The notes: generated by a model from the letters alone, not told the origin. DNA of 64,000 nucleotides from Lineus longissimus (GCF_910592395.1 NC_088310.1:18729501-18793500); one strand, 5' to 3'. Counted from the first letter of the stretch, positions 24,481-37,641 are shown. A program made the numbers and translations.

Positions 24481-24543
24481 CCCCGTACTCTTGATATCGA
24501 TATACTGTTATCGTTGCGAAAAAAGGCATCTAAGGCCGCGTAA
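24481..24543 (+). CDS. candidate terminal coding exon
   Basis: The tract CTTTTTCCCTTTCCTTTTGCAG (its last bases TTCCTTTTGCAG ending at 24480) is one of the best acceptors in the window. Phase 0 gives 20 codons (PRTLDIDILLSLRKKASKAA) then TAA. A second phase is open for about 40 codons and includes a YCYRC motif. Which phase, if either, is coding cannot be decided. The upstream exon is unknown. Confidence 0.2.
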   Translation, partial: PRTLDIDILLSLRKKASKAA

Positions 24544-25082
24544 TTTCAGAGATTTTCTCCAAGAATCTCTGGTAAACTCCATAGACATCTTGACATCTGG
24601 CTGACAAATACACTCGTTAATAAATCAGAATTAACGTATCCCACTAATCTGAAAGGCAAGCTAGCACTTACTAACTACAACCGTTTTTTCCCTCCAAGAA
24701 ACACGACTGACTCATAGCGAAAGAATTAAAAGGAAATCTCGTTATACCAGTAGCGGATTCTTTAACATTTGTTGCGCTTTTCCTAATGCCGAGATCATAT
24801 CCTCTAATGAGTAACAAGCTACTCTATCCTCCTTAGATAATCATCAAGATATTACTTTTAAATCAAATGACTCACAATTTATATCTTTTCTCGTTAGTCA
24901 AAGAATCAATTTTTCTATTCAGGTTTATTGTCGTCTTGTTCCTACGGCATCATAATGCATACGGTTATGGCGTCTTCATCTCTTTGTCAAGACCAGCTAC
25001 CTCACAATGCATCGTAAGAAAACGTCTCAGTGATGACTGTCATCTCACTATAGAAACGTGAATCGTAACTTCTCATTGCATT

Positions 25083-25313
25083 CATGCTCTTGAAGTTTTT
25101 GAAAAAAAAGTTAAATTTTGTTCTGCCAGCGCACAAATACCCACGTACACCCAAAAAATTTTTCACGAAAATGAAAAATCCCTGAAGGTTTTTGAGACTT
25201 TGAACAATCTCTACCTGTTTTCCGTTTTGCGGAAAAAACTGTTGGAGTGCATATTTGTGCATAAAAAACCTTGAGCTTTCTCAAAAGCTCAAAAACCTCT
25301 ATTTCTGAGAGTG
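25083..25313 (-). mobile_element. miniature element, family C, copy 2
   Basis: The complement of the right end, CACACTCTCAGAAATAGAGG then TTTTTGAGCTTTTGAG, matches the left end of the copy at 20017. The interior TTTTCGTGAAAAATTTTTTG and ATTTGTG also align. The distal end is less clear. It contains the local hairpin GAGCTTTT-GAG-AAAGCTC. Confidence 0.55.
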
Positions 25314-26203
25314 TGGTTTCATTTTATTACTAACTGTTATTTTCTCTTAGCTAATTATGAAAAAATCAAATCAATGTTTTTCATTGAACTGCCCTTTGGC
25401 TGACCCCTTTTTTCGAGCATAAGGTATCGCTATTGTTGCTAATAATGCAACTCTTCTCCAGCATGGAAGATGGAACAGAGTTGGTGATTTAACAATTCAT
25501 ACACAACGATGATGAGTTTGAAAGACTGTCCGATACCAGTCCTCCATTTAATCTTATCGGGGGCTTGATATGTTCTCACAACGTAGTTCAGTCAACAAAC
25601 TATCAAGGAGCAGCGAAAAAAGACAACTCCATTTTTGTTCTCGTTCCTGCGCATGCTCCCTCTTTGCCTTAAGTGGTTGCTCCTGACAGGTGTCCTTGAC
25701 TACTTTCCAAAGTTCTCCTCAAGGACGAATGGATTTACTTGAAAAATGTATCATCCATCTAGAAAGTCAATGGGTGTCTTCAATTACAAATGCTTGACAT
25801 TTATTTTTGATGACGAAACTTTGATCCGAGCAATTTTGTCGTCCTTGGCTCGACGTCCTTGATGAAGCTTTTAAAGAAACACAGCTCATCGGATGACTGT
25901 TTTTATTTAAGGAAATGAAGATAAATAGAAAGTCATTCTTAATGTAATGGTTTCATTTTTATGTAAAGCCTGATATTGCAGTCATCTAACTTCACGAAGC
26001 TTGGAGAGAAAGATGCCTATTAAATCATATGCCCTATTGCATTGGTCAAGCAGTTGCAGCCAGTTTATCCCAGTAGCTCTTGAAATGTCTCAGAATATTT
26101 TCTGTCTTGCAGTGGTGTCTTACTCTCAAAATGCTTCAGTGATCAGTTTTGAACAATTGAGACGAATTTAAGGTCACTGGAGTCAGGTGCGTATGGGCAT
26201 GAT

Positions 26204-26395
26204 CACGTGAGCGCGCGCAGTGAGGGATTGATGAGTGGTCAGATGGTGAACGCACCCTGTCATCACTCACCACACTGACTCATCACCCACAGAATCCCTA
26301 TCAAATTAATCCTTTGTTTACTTCTGTGAGTTGTTACATAATCAGGCTAAGAAGTTGATCTTCTGCTTGATCAAAGGTGATGACGTCATGACTCA
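26204..26395. promoter_or_regulatory. possible enhancer: E-box plus AP-1 and adjoining CRE/AP-1 sites
   Basis: CACGTG at 26204-26209, TGACTCA at 26276-26282, and TGACGTCA directly followed by TGACTCA at 26381-26395. The head-to-tail CRE and AP-1 pair within 15 bp, near an E-box and another AP-1 site, suggests a bZIP-responsive region. It is known only from motifs; no adjacent promoter or exon is identified. Confidence 0.3.
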
Positions 26396-28303
26396 CCGTG
26401 TAGTGTTGTTCTTGTCATGACAGAGAGCCAATCATCTTGGAGACAAGTGGCGCTGTGTCGAGTCATGCCAATGACTGATGTTGTTATGTAAGGTTCTTCA
26501 TAGTTTTTATGTAATGCTAAACCTGTAAGTCTCGACGTTCGATTATTAGTCTGGAGTCTGTAAATGTTAACCAATCACAGGTCAAACTGCTATCACGTGA
26601 CCACTGTCTCTGGTCTTTCGATCGAGACAAACAGGCTTGATACTTTTCGAAGTAACTTTTGGTACGAAAGTCATGCAATATGGTAATTTGAAGAGACCTT
26701 TTAGTTATTAGATTTCGACAATAGACACTGAATAAAATCATTGGCTATTTACATTGTGTTTACAAGTGTTACGATGGTTGTTTGTTTTACGGAATGGAGA
26801 CAAAGAGTTACACTTTAGAGAGTATTGACAGCGATCTCTGTGTACTTTGCAGGTGGAATAAAAACAATTTGTTCCTTGGCAGAAAACACTCTTGACCTTT
26901 TGAAAGAATCGAATAAAAACCATAAGATCGAACTTAGATGTGTAGTTTCATTTAAGGCTGACATTTTGTTTGGATGCTGGATCAGTAAAGCTTTATTTTT
27001 GCCACGTGTTGATGAATCAGAGAGATCGCACCTAGCCTGCCGCGGGGATGGAGGTTCCTAGGGACTGCCAAGGCGGGAGATCCGACCCAGCTGGAGTTGT
27101 AGTTGATTTGATCGGAAATCTAAAGGGAAATCGAATGTTTCTGATGTTACCTGCATTATTGATTGATACGACCAAAGAATTGCAAGACAGGTCATCCTGA
27201 AGTGCGCATCATGGTCTCAAATAAACGCCCCCTGCACTCGGTCCTAATCAGAACCAGTTGTAGTAGTGACAGGGCTAGTTTGCAGTAGGCGATATTGGAC
27301 TTTGATTATTGGTCAAGATTTGCCGAAAATAAATGATGATACAAAAGACTTTGATCTGGGATGGTTTTTTCTGCAGTGATACAGGGTTTCTTTACAATAG
27401 CGTTTGTCGGACGTGAATGGAAACAAGCTCAGATTGTTATTGAGATTTCAAAGAAACCTCGGTAAAACAACATCAAATTGTGTTCCACTTTTCGAAGATC
27501 CAGACTCGCCCCTGAAACATTTTAGGGGTAAGTCACATGCAGTATTGGGCTAAATAAACAAAATTGTCTCCACGCGAATTGCTTGTGAGAAATTGCCTCC
27601 GAAGACAAACGGCCGCGTCCAATGAAAAAAACTAATCAGTACCAACAAAAAAGCCTGTATCGCTTCTCCGGTAAACTCATCTGCACCATGAGCAAGTGCG
27701 TGTCCGTGGGAAAGTTTCTCGCATTACATCCCCGGGGAGAGAAGATAGAAGTAAAAAGCATCACTAGTGAGAGGGAATTACTGTAACAAGGTAAAATTGC
27801 GCATCTAGGCAGCAACCCGTCAGGTGAAAGTTCGTTCGACCGCGCAGAAATAACTTCACGAAAAACAGTGTTAAGTTTTGGGGCAGTTCATCCTGGTAGA
27901 ATTCTTTTTCAAGCATCGCGTAAGACGTTTTCACTTTGTTCAACGTGCACTTACCACCACTTACATGACTTCCTCACGTAGTTCAGTTCATAGACTTCGT
28001 AAATCTATTTTATAGACAGTTTGATATACGCGTATCCCTCCGGTTGAATGACGACGCGTGGTCACTGTTTTTCTACCATTACAATGAAGATAGCATCGCA
28101 GAATCTCGGAGAAACCATTCGCATTCATTGCCATTTGGACAATTTACGTAAGCGAAGCCAGAAAAATCCTTTGATTGTTTCTTTGTGCGTCTTCTTCGAC
28201 GATTTCACCTGACGAGGCTTCAAAAAACCGTAAACTCCTGAGTGAATGTGGCATATGAGTGGTCATTGGTGAGAGTGGTCGGCTTTTCTTTTGTCTACTA
28301 GAC

Positions 28304-28355
28304 AACAGTCCGTTGTAAAAAGTGCAGTCAACAGTCCGTTGTAAAAAGTGCAGTC
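28304..28355. repeat. 26-bp unit, two perfect tandem copies
   Basis: AACAGTCCGTTGTAAAAAGT followed by GCAGTC occurs twice back to back with no differences, so it is either a very recent duplication or a length-variable locus. No function is apparent. Confidence 0.9.
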
Positions 28356-29485
28356 ACAGTATGGAATACATACACATTTAGACTCAAATTTGCTGTTTTT
28401 ATGACAAATGTAGCCTGCCTCAGCATAGCTGGCCGTTGAGGGAAACCGGCGTAGATGCCGCAAATGATAGACCGGACAAAAACTGTAGTGGAGATTGAAA
28501 TGCCAAGGAGAAAATTGTTAAGTTTCTTCATCATAACATTGACGAACTCTAGACAACTTTTTCAATGCTCTAATCGTAATCATTCGGGCACAAAGCTTTT
28601 TCTCGATGTTGTGATGACATTCAGTTAGATTGGAACATCTCGCCAGGGAATCGGCAAGACAGGTGAATCACCTAACAAAGCACCAAACTGGAAAACCAAC
28701 CACGTGAACGTCAAGACGACTATATACGTGCGCGAACGCCTATTTTCCCACAAGAGGTGACTAATATGAAAAACTTGGTAATTTTGTTCCTTTCCCTGCG
28801 CAGGTATAGCATGATTCACTCCAATCATCTCAAGGACTGACTGACTCCGCCGTGCACCAAATGACTGCCATTGATTCTTCAGCCAAGGTATGCCAAATTC
28901 CACTCATAATTCATAATTAGCCAAACCGCGGCGTACTAAATTGCTACATCTTGACGAAGTATCAATTTTATTGAAAATATTTACCCCAGTTTACCGCAAA
29001 CATTTATAGTAAGTCTGAGGCATTACGTCATGAAAATTGATATTGAGTGGCTAGAGGTGCTAGTTGCGTAGCTTAATATTGATTACTACGATCATGAGTC
29101 ACGGCGTTAATATTTGATAAAAAGGGACAAGCTTGTTAAAGCTTATCGAGAAGTTTCTTCGATAATTTTCAAGGAGAAATATTTTATGCTACAACCGCAA
29201 GTATTTTAATTGGGCTCCTTCTGACTGATGAAGCTGATTATGGTCATTTGAGGTGATTATTGAATGTGTTTCTAACGGTTACTGACTGTGCAGCACATTT
29301 TTGAAGGCCATGGAGTATATTTTTATTTCAGTTTATTAAACATACATAAAAATAAGCATTTCAAGTTTGTAGTTGTAATTGAGTGTATAACACCTTTATC
29401 TTCATATACTGAGTATTATGTGCTAAATTTGACAAATTCACAAGGCATTCACAGGACATTCGCAGGGCAGAATAGAACTACAGGC

Positions 29486-29514
29486 AGAGGTGTCCGCTAA
29501 GGGAGGTTCTACTG
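29486..29514. mobile_element. solitary right end of a pogo-like element
   Basis: AGAGGTGTCCGCTAAGGGAG then GTTCTACTG followed by TA matches the right terminal repeat of the element at 21032-21209. No left partner is found upstream, so only the end survives or the rest has diverged. Confidence 0.55.
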
Positions 29515-30833
29515 TAACAGCAGCCCAATGAAATTCGATCTTTCTTAGCTTTTGACGGTATATACACGTCTTTTTGAAACTCGCTTCTCGACAGCTTTTC
29601 CTTTTAGTTCTTCTGCAAAAGGTTTGACGGATAAATCGGCAATATCACGGACTTGTCTACCTGTATTTCCAAGCACTATGTATATAGGATTAGTGTACAC
29701 TTATTGTAATGATCAGAACGAATCGTATGAAATATTCTTCGTTGCAATCGACAAAGGTTCATATTGAACAGTTTTAAAACAAAGCACCTGTGTTTGCACG
29801 ACAAAAATCCCGGTCACTGTTCAAACAAGACAGCATGTGAGAGTGACACTTGAAAGAAACAAAGCCATCCCGAATCAGGACTTGGTGACAATTGATGCTT
29901 GAAATCCGCTGATGATTAATTTAGCTAATGAATATTACATAAAGTGACCGCCCGGCGACACTCCGAGGCGGTTTGGAGTTAAATTGAAACAGGCTGATTC
30001 AGCGTCCACGTAACTGGTTTATTAACCTTGTGACTAACAGTTTTAATGAGTTAGTCCGCGGGGTCTAGGTATACTAATTAGTTTGTGGCCGGGTTGTATG
30101 CACCTTGTGGTTCCCATGGGAGGAGTAGTTTAAGGAAAGTTCCGAAGTTAAAAATAAAATGCATAGTGGCACTTATTGCAGTTCATTTCTTTAGCCCGCT
30201 TTTACAAGTATATCCCATAACTCTATTGAGCTACAGTAGAAACTCCATGATGAAATACTAGTATACTTCGTCTCGCGTGACTATCTCTCATTTTCAAACA
30301 TATGTAAACAGCATATCATTGTAAATACTTAATTACAGTAAAAGTAAGAAATATGCCGTGTGGAAATGACGATATAAAAAGACAGTAATTTGTCTGATGA
30401 GGGATTTAATTTACAAGCCTTTCTCGTGCGTTTCAGTTCAACAAATTTTTTCACAGCGTGTACTTTAAGGTTCAATCAAATAAAAATTCTAATGACAGTT
30501 ATAAACAGCTGTATTTGAACAAGTGTGGACAAGTCCGAAGTGTGGCTGACAGGTAGGGACAGTTTGCTCAGCCTAACGTTCGCCTACAATTATTGTCAAC
30601 CTCTAGAGGAGGATATAGCGCATACAGCCATATTTGAACTGCATAGAAAAACTGTTGTTTGACCAGGCGGTGCCTCTTCCTGAACCTCAGGCCAACACTC
30701 GGCATTAACGACCGTGCGAGGGGAGAAGGATACGACTGACTCTTGCTTTTCGTGGATGGCGGCGCCTGTAAACATGTATGTTACACCGTCGCAAATTGAA
30801 ATCTTTCTTTTCATTCTGTTCCAATGCACACAG

Positions 30834-30995
30834 AAATTTCAACCTGTCCGTCTAAAAGACACCCATGAAACTCTGAAATATCTTGGCAGGCATCATTATA
30901 GCTTATCAGATAGTCAGTCATTCCTACGCAGAAATGAAACTCTTGCTCGGCAGCCTGCCACAGAGAAAGCCTCTCTAACGATGTTGTCTCAATAA
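30834..30995 (+). CDS. candidate terminal coding exon, 53 codons
   Basis: A strong acceptor (CTTTCTTTTCATTCTG...CACACAG ending at 30833) opens phase 0 for 53 codons to TAA at 30993-30995. The peptide starts KFQPVRLKDTHETLKYLGRH and is polar and evenly mixed, as in a soluble protein tail. The frame is also open upstream of the acceptor, which weakens the splice argument. No family is recognised. Confidence 0.25.
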   Translation, partial: KFQPVRLKDTHETLKYLGRHHYSLSDSQSFLRRNETLARQPATEKASLTMLSQ

Positions 30996-31093
30996 CGCGG
31001 CAACGTATGATCCGATGGAGCGTGTCGCCAGATCAATATCGATCTCAGTTCAGTAAAGCCACAGGTATAGATGGCTGGATGACTCATCCTCCA

Positions 31094-31645
31094 TTCATAA
31101 ACAGCTCTTATATCTCTCATCTCATCTCCCGCTGCAAACCACCGTAACCCCGGCCATTGGGCCATTGGCGACAGATTGCAGCATTTTCATGATATCTATT
31201 TGCGGAATATGATGATGTTGATCAGGATTCAATAGCTGAGCTCATCTTTTTAAGGAAATGTGAAATCACGAAAAACAACATGCAACAGTTTTTATTCAGG
31301 CACAGCTATTACGTATCCAGTCTCATCCCCCGCCGCACACTGTTACAACTGCCACGGTGGCAGGTTTTGCGCAAGACTGATTAAGTGTCCAAATTCGGAG
31401 AATGATGTTGTTTACTTCCGTTCAAAGCCTGAGTTCATTCTCTTTATAGAGTACTGAGATCATTCATAAACAGGTCTTACTAATTCAGCCTCATACTCCC
31501 ATGGCATGCCGTCAAATCTGCCACGATGGCAATTATTGCGTAAAAGCATCTATATGCGTAGAATGATAATGTTGTTGACCAGGATTTGGTCGCTGAGCTC
31601 ATTCTCCTTAAAAAAACATGAAATCACGAAAAGACAACACATTCA
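31094..31645. repeat. diverged tandem triplication, unit about 170-200 bp
   Basis: Three successive units start near 31094, 31293 and 31463, each with TTCATAAACAG-like or TTCAGGCACAG starts. Each then has a TC(A/C)T(C/A)CCC block, a GCCACGGTGGCA-like segment (clearest in units 2 and 3), and a GGAATATGATGATGTTG-like block. Units 1 and 3 also share TGAAATCACGAAAA...ACAACA at the end, while unit 2 has diverged there. Divergence is high, so this is an old local amplification. Confidence 0.65.
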
Positions 31646-32308
31646 CGTAAGCTGCAATTTCGACAGATTTTCTTTCAGGCCTGTTTTATAGTACTATAGT
31701 CCCGACAGAAACCAGTATCGGGATGGTATGTGTGATGCCAATACAATATGTATAGTACACTTGAAGAAGAAGTTGTACACTCTGAGCGAGGTCAGAGCAT
31801 TGAGGGCCAAGGTCACGAGATTGTGTGTACGTTCTTGTTCTGTTTTTGTTAAAGGCAGTTTAATCGCCTACTTCGTCAGCCTCGCAACCTGCCGAACGGC
31901 TTTATACTATATTATCAGCTTCATAAAGATCTCGACAGCTTCTTATCTCAATTTCAACATTTTCCCCAGACTATCTCAGTGGACATAAACTAACCTTACG
32001 GGGTGAGAGATCTCCTAGTAATCGTCTCCCAGCTCGGGTGACGACAGGCGAATCAAAGCAACATCCCATAATCTATCACCCCAAAGTTAACAGATAAAGC
32101 GCGTATGCTCAATTAAAGAGATGCTTCTCCCGCTTACGTGCGAATTTTCCCATCACGAGACAAATATGGAATTTATGCAAGTTGTCATCAAAGAGATAGG
32201 GCATCTTTTCTTCACGAGAGGGAGTCGTATCTACCTATATTTACGAGTCGAGTCTACCTATATTTAAAGGAATCGATGTATATATTTTGGCTGATTTCGT
32301 TTGTTACC

Positions 32309-32392
32309 CCTCATTGTTTGCTGAACGCTAAAAAACAGATTAAGGCGTTTCGCCATTTCTCAGTCCTGATGAAATGTCACTTCGCTGTCTAT
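32309..32392 (+). pseudogene. decayed fragment of a PIF/Harbinger-like transposase, copy 1
   Basis: The DNA aligns with the fragments at 43024 and 44143 (CATTGTTTGCTGAACGCTAA, then AAAACAGATTAAGGCGTTTC). The reading frame is shifted and broken relative to the 44-kb copy. On its own it would not be recognised; the assignment rests on its relatives. Confidence 0.35.
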
Positions 32393-33272
32393 ACTGTATG
32401 AAAATCCTCAGATATTTGAAAACAACCGAAAACTTCACACCGGTAGGCTATTAATAGACCACAAGAACTTGCCCGGCCGTACGTCGGAAAGCAGGGAAAG
32501 ATCACTTTAAATTTCGCCAACTTTGTTTGGCTGATATTCAACGGGCAACAGGTGTCCCGACTCAGAACCACCTGATCTTAACCAAATATTTCCCTACCTG
32601 CTAAATGGCGTACAAGTACCGCGAAATTACTTCCGATGTGGAAGATTTCACGGCCAATAGACTTTTACAAATTTTGTTGGAGATGTTTGATTTAACCGTT
32701 GTGCGTGAGTCAAGGAGAGCCCAGTGAGAGCTCAATTAAAATCAGAATTGCGACGGAGAAATGAGCACTGCATAACGTTGAGAATTCGTGGTGTAAGCGC
32801 AGCTATAGTGTTACCAAGAGATTGCTAAACAAACAAAAAAGGCCTTAGTTTACATATTAAGTACATATACATGTATACATGTATACTACGATTGATATAG
32901 TTTTTGTGATATTTCGTGATCATCACCGTTTTTAGTAACATAACATATTACACTGACATGGCACATAAAAAAACATTGTCACGAACTTCATTGGAAATGT
33001 CAAAATCCTGCTGTGTGTCCTGCTAACGTGGCGAAAGAGTACACAGCACGTCATTTATCATTCGTTTCAATGGCTGTCCTTGAAGCATGGCGGACACGCA
33101 CCAGCGCTGCCTGCAATCAGTAGTCCGTTTGCGCCATCATCAAATATGGTGCGAAGCAAATGCGTTGTCGTTATTACCCCCGCGGTGATAAATCATAGCA
33201 AGCTGTAATGTACTTTCCTCATCAAATGTTATAACGCGTGCATCTATCATCCTATTGAATAGGTGATTTTAA

Positions 33273-33470
33273 TTTGCATCGAACACATCACCCTGTGAAG
33301 AAGCTTCACGCCTAATGACAGTGCCAATCGAGTTGTTAGCGCGAAGCACTCGAATCCCGTTAATCATGAAGGGCCCTCTTGTCGAACTGCGGGAATGGCG
33401 AACAGGGCGGTATTCATTGACTGTGCCGGCATTGCGCTCGCGGAAATACCGCTGTTCCCAGCACACTTGA
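33273..33470 (+). other. GC-rich island open on both strands; possible exon or element
   Basis: About 53% GC over 180 bp, against about 40% around it. The plus strand is open for 65 codons to TGA at 33468-33470 and contains RSTRIPLIMKGPLVELREW. The minus strand is open for 100 codons (33269-33571) and contains RNAGTVNEYRPVRHSR. Both read like protein, and which is real cannot be decided. It has no ATG-led gene structure and no recognised family. It may be a fragment of a dispersed element or a conserved exon. Confidence 0.3.
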
Positions 33471-33599
33471 CTATTGGTGAAGGAACCTACCTTGCCGAGA
33501 AGGAACGGAAGAGATAAAAAAACGGAATGAGATGAAAGGGCCATGTGTTGGATGCCGAACCGTTCCTTCAATAACCAATGGCGCGAGTTGCAAAAGGTT

Positions 33600-36500
33600 T
33601 TAGTTCAAACCAGTTGATTTTGCGGCCATCTCAGTGATTTCGTACGAATTTACGGTGATGATTCAAATTAATGTACCAGTTATGGGCCACAATAGGCCTT
33701 GTTGCTGGTGAGATTCAGGGGCGAAAGGAACTGAAAGGAGTGTCTTGTCCCCTTCAAAAGTCTCTCATTGACAAGATACCAGCAAATCTCTGTGTCGTGT
33801 AACCGGCATATCACCGTGGAATTGATGCTTCTTTAAAAAAGCAATAACGATTCTCATATCAATATTTTCCCTTTGATGATGCTAGTAAACAATTAATGCT
33901 GAGAAAAGTTGAGTGATTCACACTCCTCCAATGCAAAGTCGAGATAGAAAACCAGTTGGCACTCCTTTGTAGAGTTTTTCCAAAGCAAGCTTTGCAATAT
34001 TGACAAGATTTGTTCTTTAGTCTGATTGATCATGTAAAGCCCGAGTGCGCACCTAGAGCTTGCAATCCGCTGAGAATGCCGCATGTCTCTCTGAGTGGCC
34101 CCAAGGACGGGTTGATGTTGCGCGGACATGAGCCGCATTCTAATGCCGTGAAGGCCAATTAGTGATTCCGAGGATGCAGCATGTCGATGACAGCAACAGG
34201 GATTTTTCCGTGGTGCTCGCGGCGTGATGAGTGCGGGTCGCCAATCCCTTGTTGCTTCTTTGGCTACGGCGCATCCTGAGGGGAAACAGTATGCTCTTCA
34301 ACAAGTGGTAGACATCTTGTATTAAGAAGGTCCTGTTCTCGTTCCTGTTTGGTCTTCATCCCTGGCCTGGAAGATGCGGACCTGATTGGCGTAGTGAACT
34401 CGCATATTGGTCTTCGAATGGCTTTTTACTGAGAGCTTTTCTCATATTTTCGTTTTTCTTCATGCTGCCCATAATTCTCCTCTCTGCTAATCAATTCTAG
34501 ACTAATATATTGGCAAACAATAAGAGACCAATCTCAAGAAGGAGTTGGCGCCTCCAACGATGACTTTAGACGCTGGCTCCGATGCTTTTAATAAGAAAAT
34601 CAAACAGTGGCTCCAGTTCATTAGAGGACGTCGATATTACAGCTCTAGGCAATGCATTTGCGGCAACCTGTTGCCGGGAGCCATTCTCTCATCCTAACTA
34701 TTGGTTTTGCTCATGTTGCTGGTGGCTTGCGCCTGCGGCTGATGAAGGGACCTTCTCATTCAGTGCAGGCTTGCTCGAACAAAACAGGATTTCGAATTGG
34801 TTTTACACTGGTTATTTGTGGCTCAGTGGATGGTGATCCTAGAAAGGCTGACAAATTATGTTATCTTGTATCTATGGTTTTGACATGAACCCTTGTAGAT
34901 TATGTCTCACTGCGTACAAGTAGTCAAACTGTGGTGGGAAATAATGAGTCGTTAGTCGATACTCCGCCTGTTGCATTATGCATATTAGTCACTGGAAAGC
35001 CCTCTTGAAGTTCGAGTGAGCATTGAAGAGCTTTGTGACGTATGTGAATTCACAGGTGAAACTTGTACATGGAAGACACTGACGTCAATACATTGGAAAG
35101 TAGGCCTATGCAAAATTTACTTCCATGATCTTCGCCCAGTTGAGAGAGAGAGTAAAGCTTGTTTGGCTTATCACACCCTTTCGTAGAATCACCAGCTTGG
35201 TTATAATGGGGCGTAGCCACAGCCGGAAGGGCGTAGATTGAGAAACCAAAATATTGAAACCAATGCCAAAACAATCGGTCAGATATTCTTTTGTCAACAT
35301 GAAAGAAATAACGAAACATTGCTTAGACGGGAAGACTCGAAACATCATCCACCAAAGCGGGAACCATGGCTCAAGACCACTGATCCGCTTGCCAAAGATC
35401 TGAATCCAGATCTAATCCTAAAGATCTATTTTTATGATATACGTGTATATTCTTTTATGTATGTTCTATGTATTCCCCTGTGGATCCATGTACTTTACTA
35501 AACGACCTTGAGAAGTCAAAAGGATGAATCATATCCGAACATTCTCCCCTGATGGACATAGTCATCCATATACAAATATAATTAGAATCTGTGTCCCTTA
35601 ACGAGTGTTGTATTCAATTCAAATTGACTTTAAATATGATTAAGGACTGGTCTAAATGGGATCTCCTGGGTACATGCAGGTCTGCCTATCGATAGGAATC
35701 TAAATTATTCGTTTTTTATGGTGTTTTATCAAAGACCAGTTTCCAGTAGTGCAGTACCCAAAGCAGAATACATGACAGGCGGTGGTCTAATAACACAATG
35801 GTTACTGAGTACAGCTTCAGAAAGCGGCAAACTGTTGCGGTAAACGGCTGTTCGTGGAGTCAGACTTTGACTCAATGTTCAACAGGTCCTGGCGCCTTGG
35901 TTCTACGTTCGTTGATAATTTACAACGAAGTTGCACCCTAATTCGATTTTTTTGCTCTCGTCACCCACTTCAGATTCTTGACAGCGAATGTACAGTATAG
36001 ATATGAGTCTATTGCGGAACAATTCTCCGTAGTACAGCCCAGCACGCATGTGACAGTAATACACAATTTGGTTACAACGGGCATGTAACCAGTTCGGTAT
36101 CTTGGCAGATGGTAATTTTTGTATTCATTGTGTAACACGATAGATTGTAGTACATCGATATCTAGCTACCTGGTGTCATATGCCATGCACCTTTAGCTAT
36201 ACTTTGGGTTAAAATATAAAAGTCCATCATCCGATGACCATCATTTACTATAAACTATGCCCACCTAAATAACCATTCTTACCAGTCCCTTTACCCAGAT
36301 AAATGATAAGGGGTTACTGCGCTCAGCGCTTTGGCAACAATATATAAAGTAACAGCTTGGTGCGTAAAGACATGAAACGATGACCACCAGGTGGACCTTA
36401 ATTGGACCGCTATTTCTGCTTCCACTGGACATGCTACCTTCAGCATCATCAGTCATCCTGGAGGAATGCTCTTGAAGGGAGGAACTACAAGGCTTTAAAC

Positions 36501-37560
36501 CTTAGTCATTTCTTGCTCTTAGCTTAACCTCACGGGTGGGCAAAGCAGGAAGTGAAACCTGCATTGAGCATACATGTATGATTTTTATCTTCGTTTATTT
36601 TGAATTTCTACGTTTGAGAAATTTGAACCAAAGAACGCTTTGTGTTTCAGACTGCAAAGCCGAGTACTTTTAGATTTTGCCGGAGCTTTCAACAGAAATA
36701 AGGCATTCGGCTTGGTTTATGATTACTAGGATACGGTCGCTTTTCGTTGCTACTGAAAGGTTTTCAGAAAGCAACAAAATGTTTATGCCTAAGTTAACTT
36801 CAACCTGATTTCGCTGGTGATATCACTCAAACCTACTGACAAGGGCCAATCAGTTAGAGATGAGAGTAACCTATAACTTGATGAGTTGTATCATAACAGT
36901 CATGAGCAAAAGTTCGAGCTAACCTTCTTCCGATGGAACCCCACCAATTCAGCTTACCAATGACTCAGAGAGAGAGAAAGCTAAGATTGTTAGGCGAAAC
37001 AAGCAGAATATGACTAAACATGACAACCAGCATTGGTGATACATTCCGCCTCCTTTGAACGATTGTCATTAGGTCACTTATGCTAGTCAGGCAAGACTCT
37101 TTCACTGCTTTCAAGTCAGTTAATCGAAGCTTAAGCTGGCTTCTCTATTGAGAGATTGGAGGAGTCACGGGGGGAGCGCGTTGGGGAATCGCGAATCACA
37201 GTGCTCAACCAGACGGAAAGCTTTGAACTTCCATTAGAACATGCACCTTCATGATATAATAGGTTGAAGTCGCGATGCAACTATGTCCAAGTCGTTTGTA
37301 ACCGAACCAATTTTTCTTGCTTCTTGCTCTGGTGGATTTGGTGATGTCTGAACTGTCCCAAAGGAGGCAAGACATGTGCCTTAGATTATCACCGGTAATC
37401 CATCAAAGAAGCATTCATTTTGATATTTGGATAATCCTAAGGTGGATTTCCTTTGAACCATTAATGGCTTGGCTCTGTCTATCTATTCGTCATTAACTTT
37501 TGAGAGAAAAAAATCTAAACACTTCTCAATCAAGGCAAGGGGTTCATATTCATCGAACAA
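33600..37560. other. no gene seen
   Basis: About 4 kb of non-coding sequence. Overlapping open frames at 34582-34888 and 35050-35501 occur on both strands without motifs or good splice sites. Confidence 0.4.
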
Positions 37561-37569
37561 ATATCTTAC

Positions 37570-37641
37570 GGGCTCAGCCGGGAATAGAACCCGGTGTTCC
37601 CGCACCCAAAAACGGGAATCATGCCTCTAGACCACTGAGTC
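37570..37641 (-). pseudogene. tRNA-Pro(TGG) pseudogene
   Basis: On the minus strand it reads GACTCAGTGGTCTAGAGGCA, then TGATTCCCG and TTTTTGGGTGCGGG, with T-arm CCGGG-TTCTATT-CCCGG and CTGAGCC. It is clearly a copy of the tRNA-Pro gene at 46866. Defects are an A-C mismatch at the second acceptor pair, one extra T in the anticodon loop, and a B-box change (TTCTATTCC). No terminator T-run follows. Confidence 0.8.

Larger units (their letters stand above)
26400..30590. other. no gene seen; long non-coding stretch
   Basis: About 4.2 kb. An open frame at 28625-28903 (minus) has protein-like composition but lacks an ATG near its start and has no acceptor. Otherwise the stretch holds a short tandem duplication at 28304 and a solitary transposon end at 29486, both listed separately. 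Confidence 0.4.

Noticed and set aside
33310-33360. tRNA-Asn-like sequence (CAATCGAGTTGTTAGCGCG)
   Set aside because: The arms do not pair and the T-loop lacks a proper B-box.
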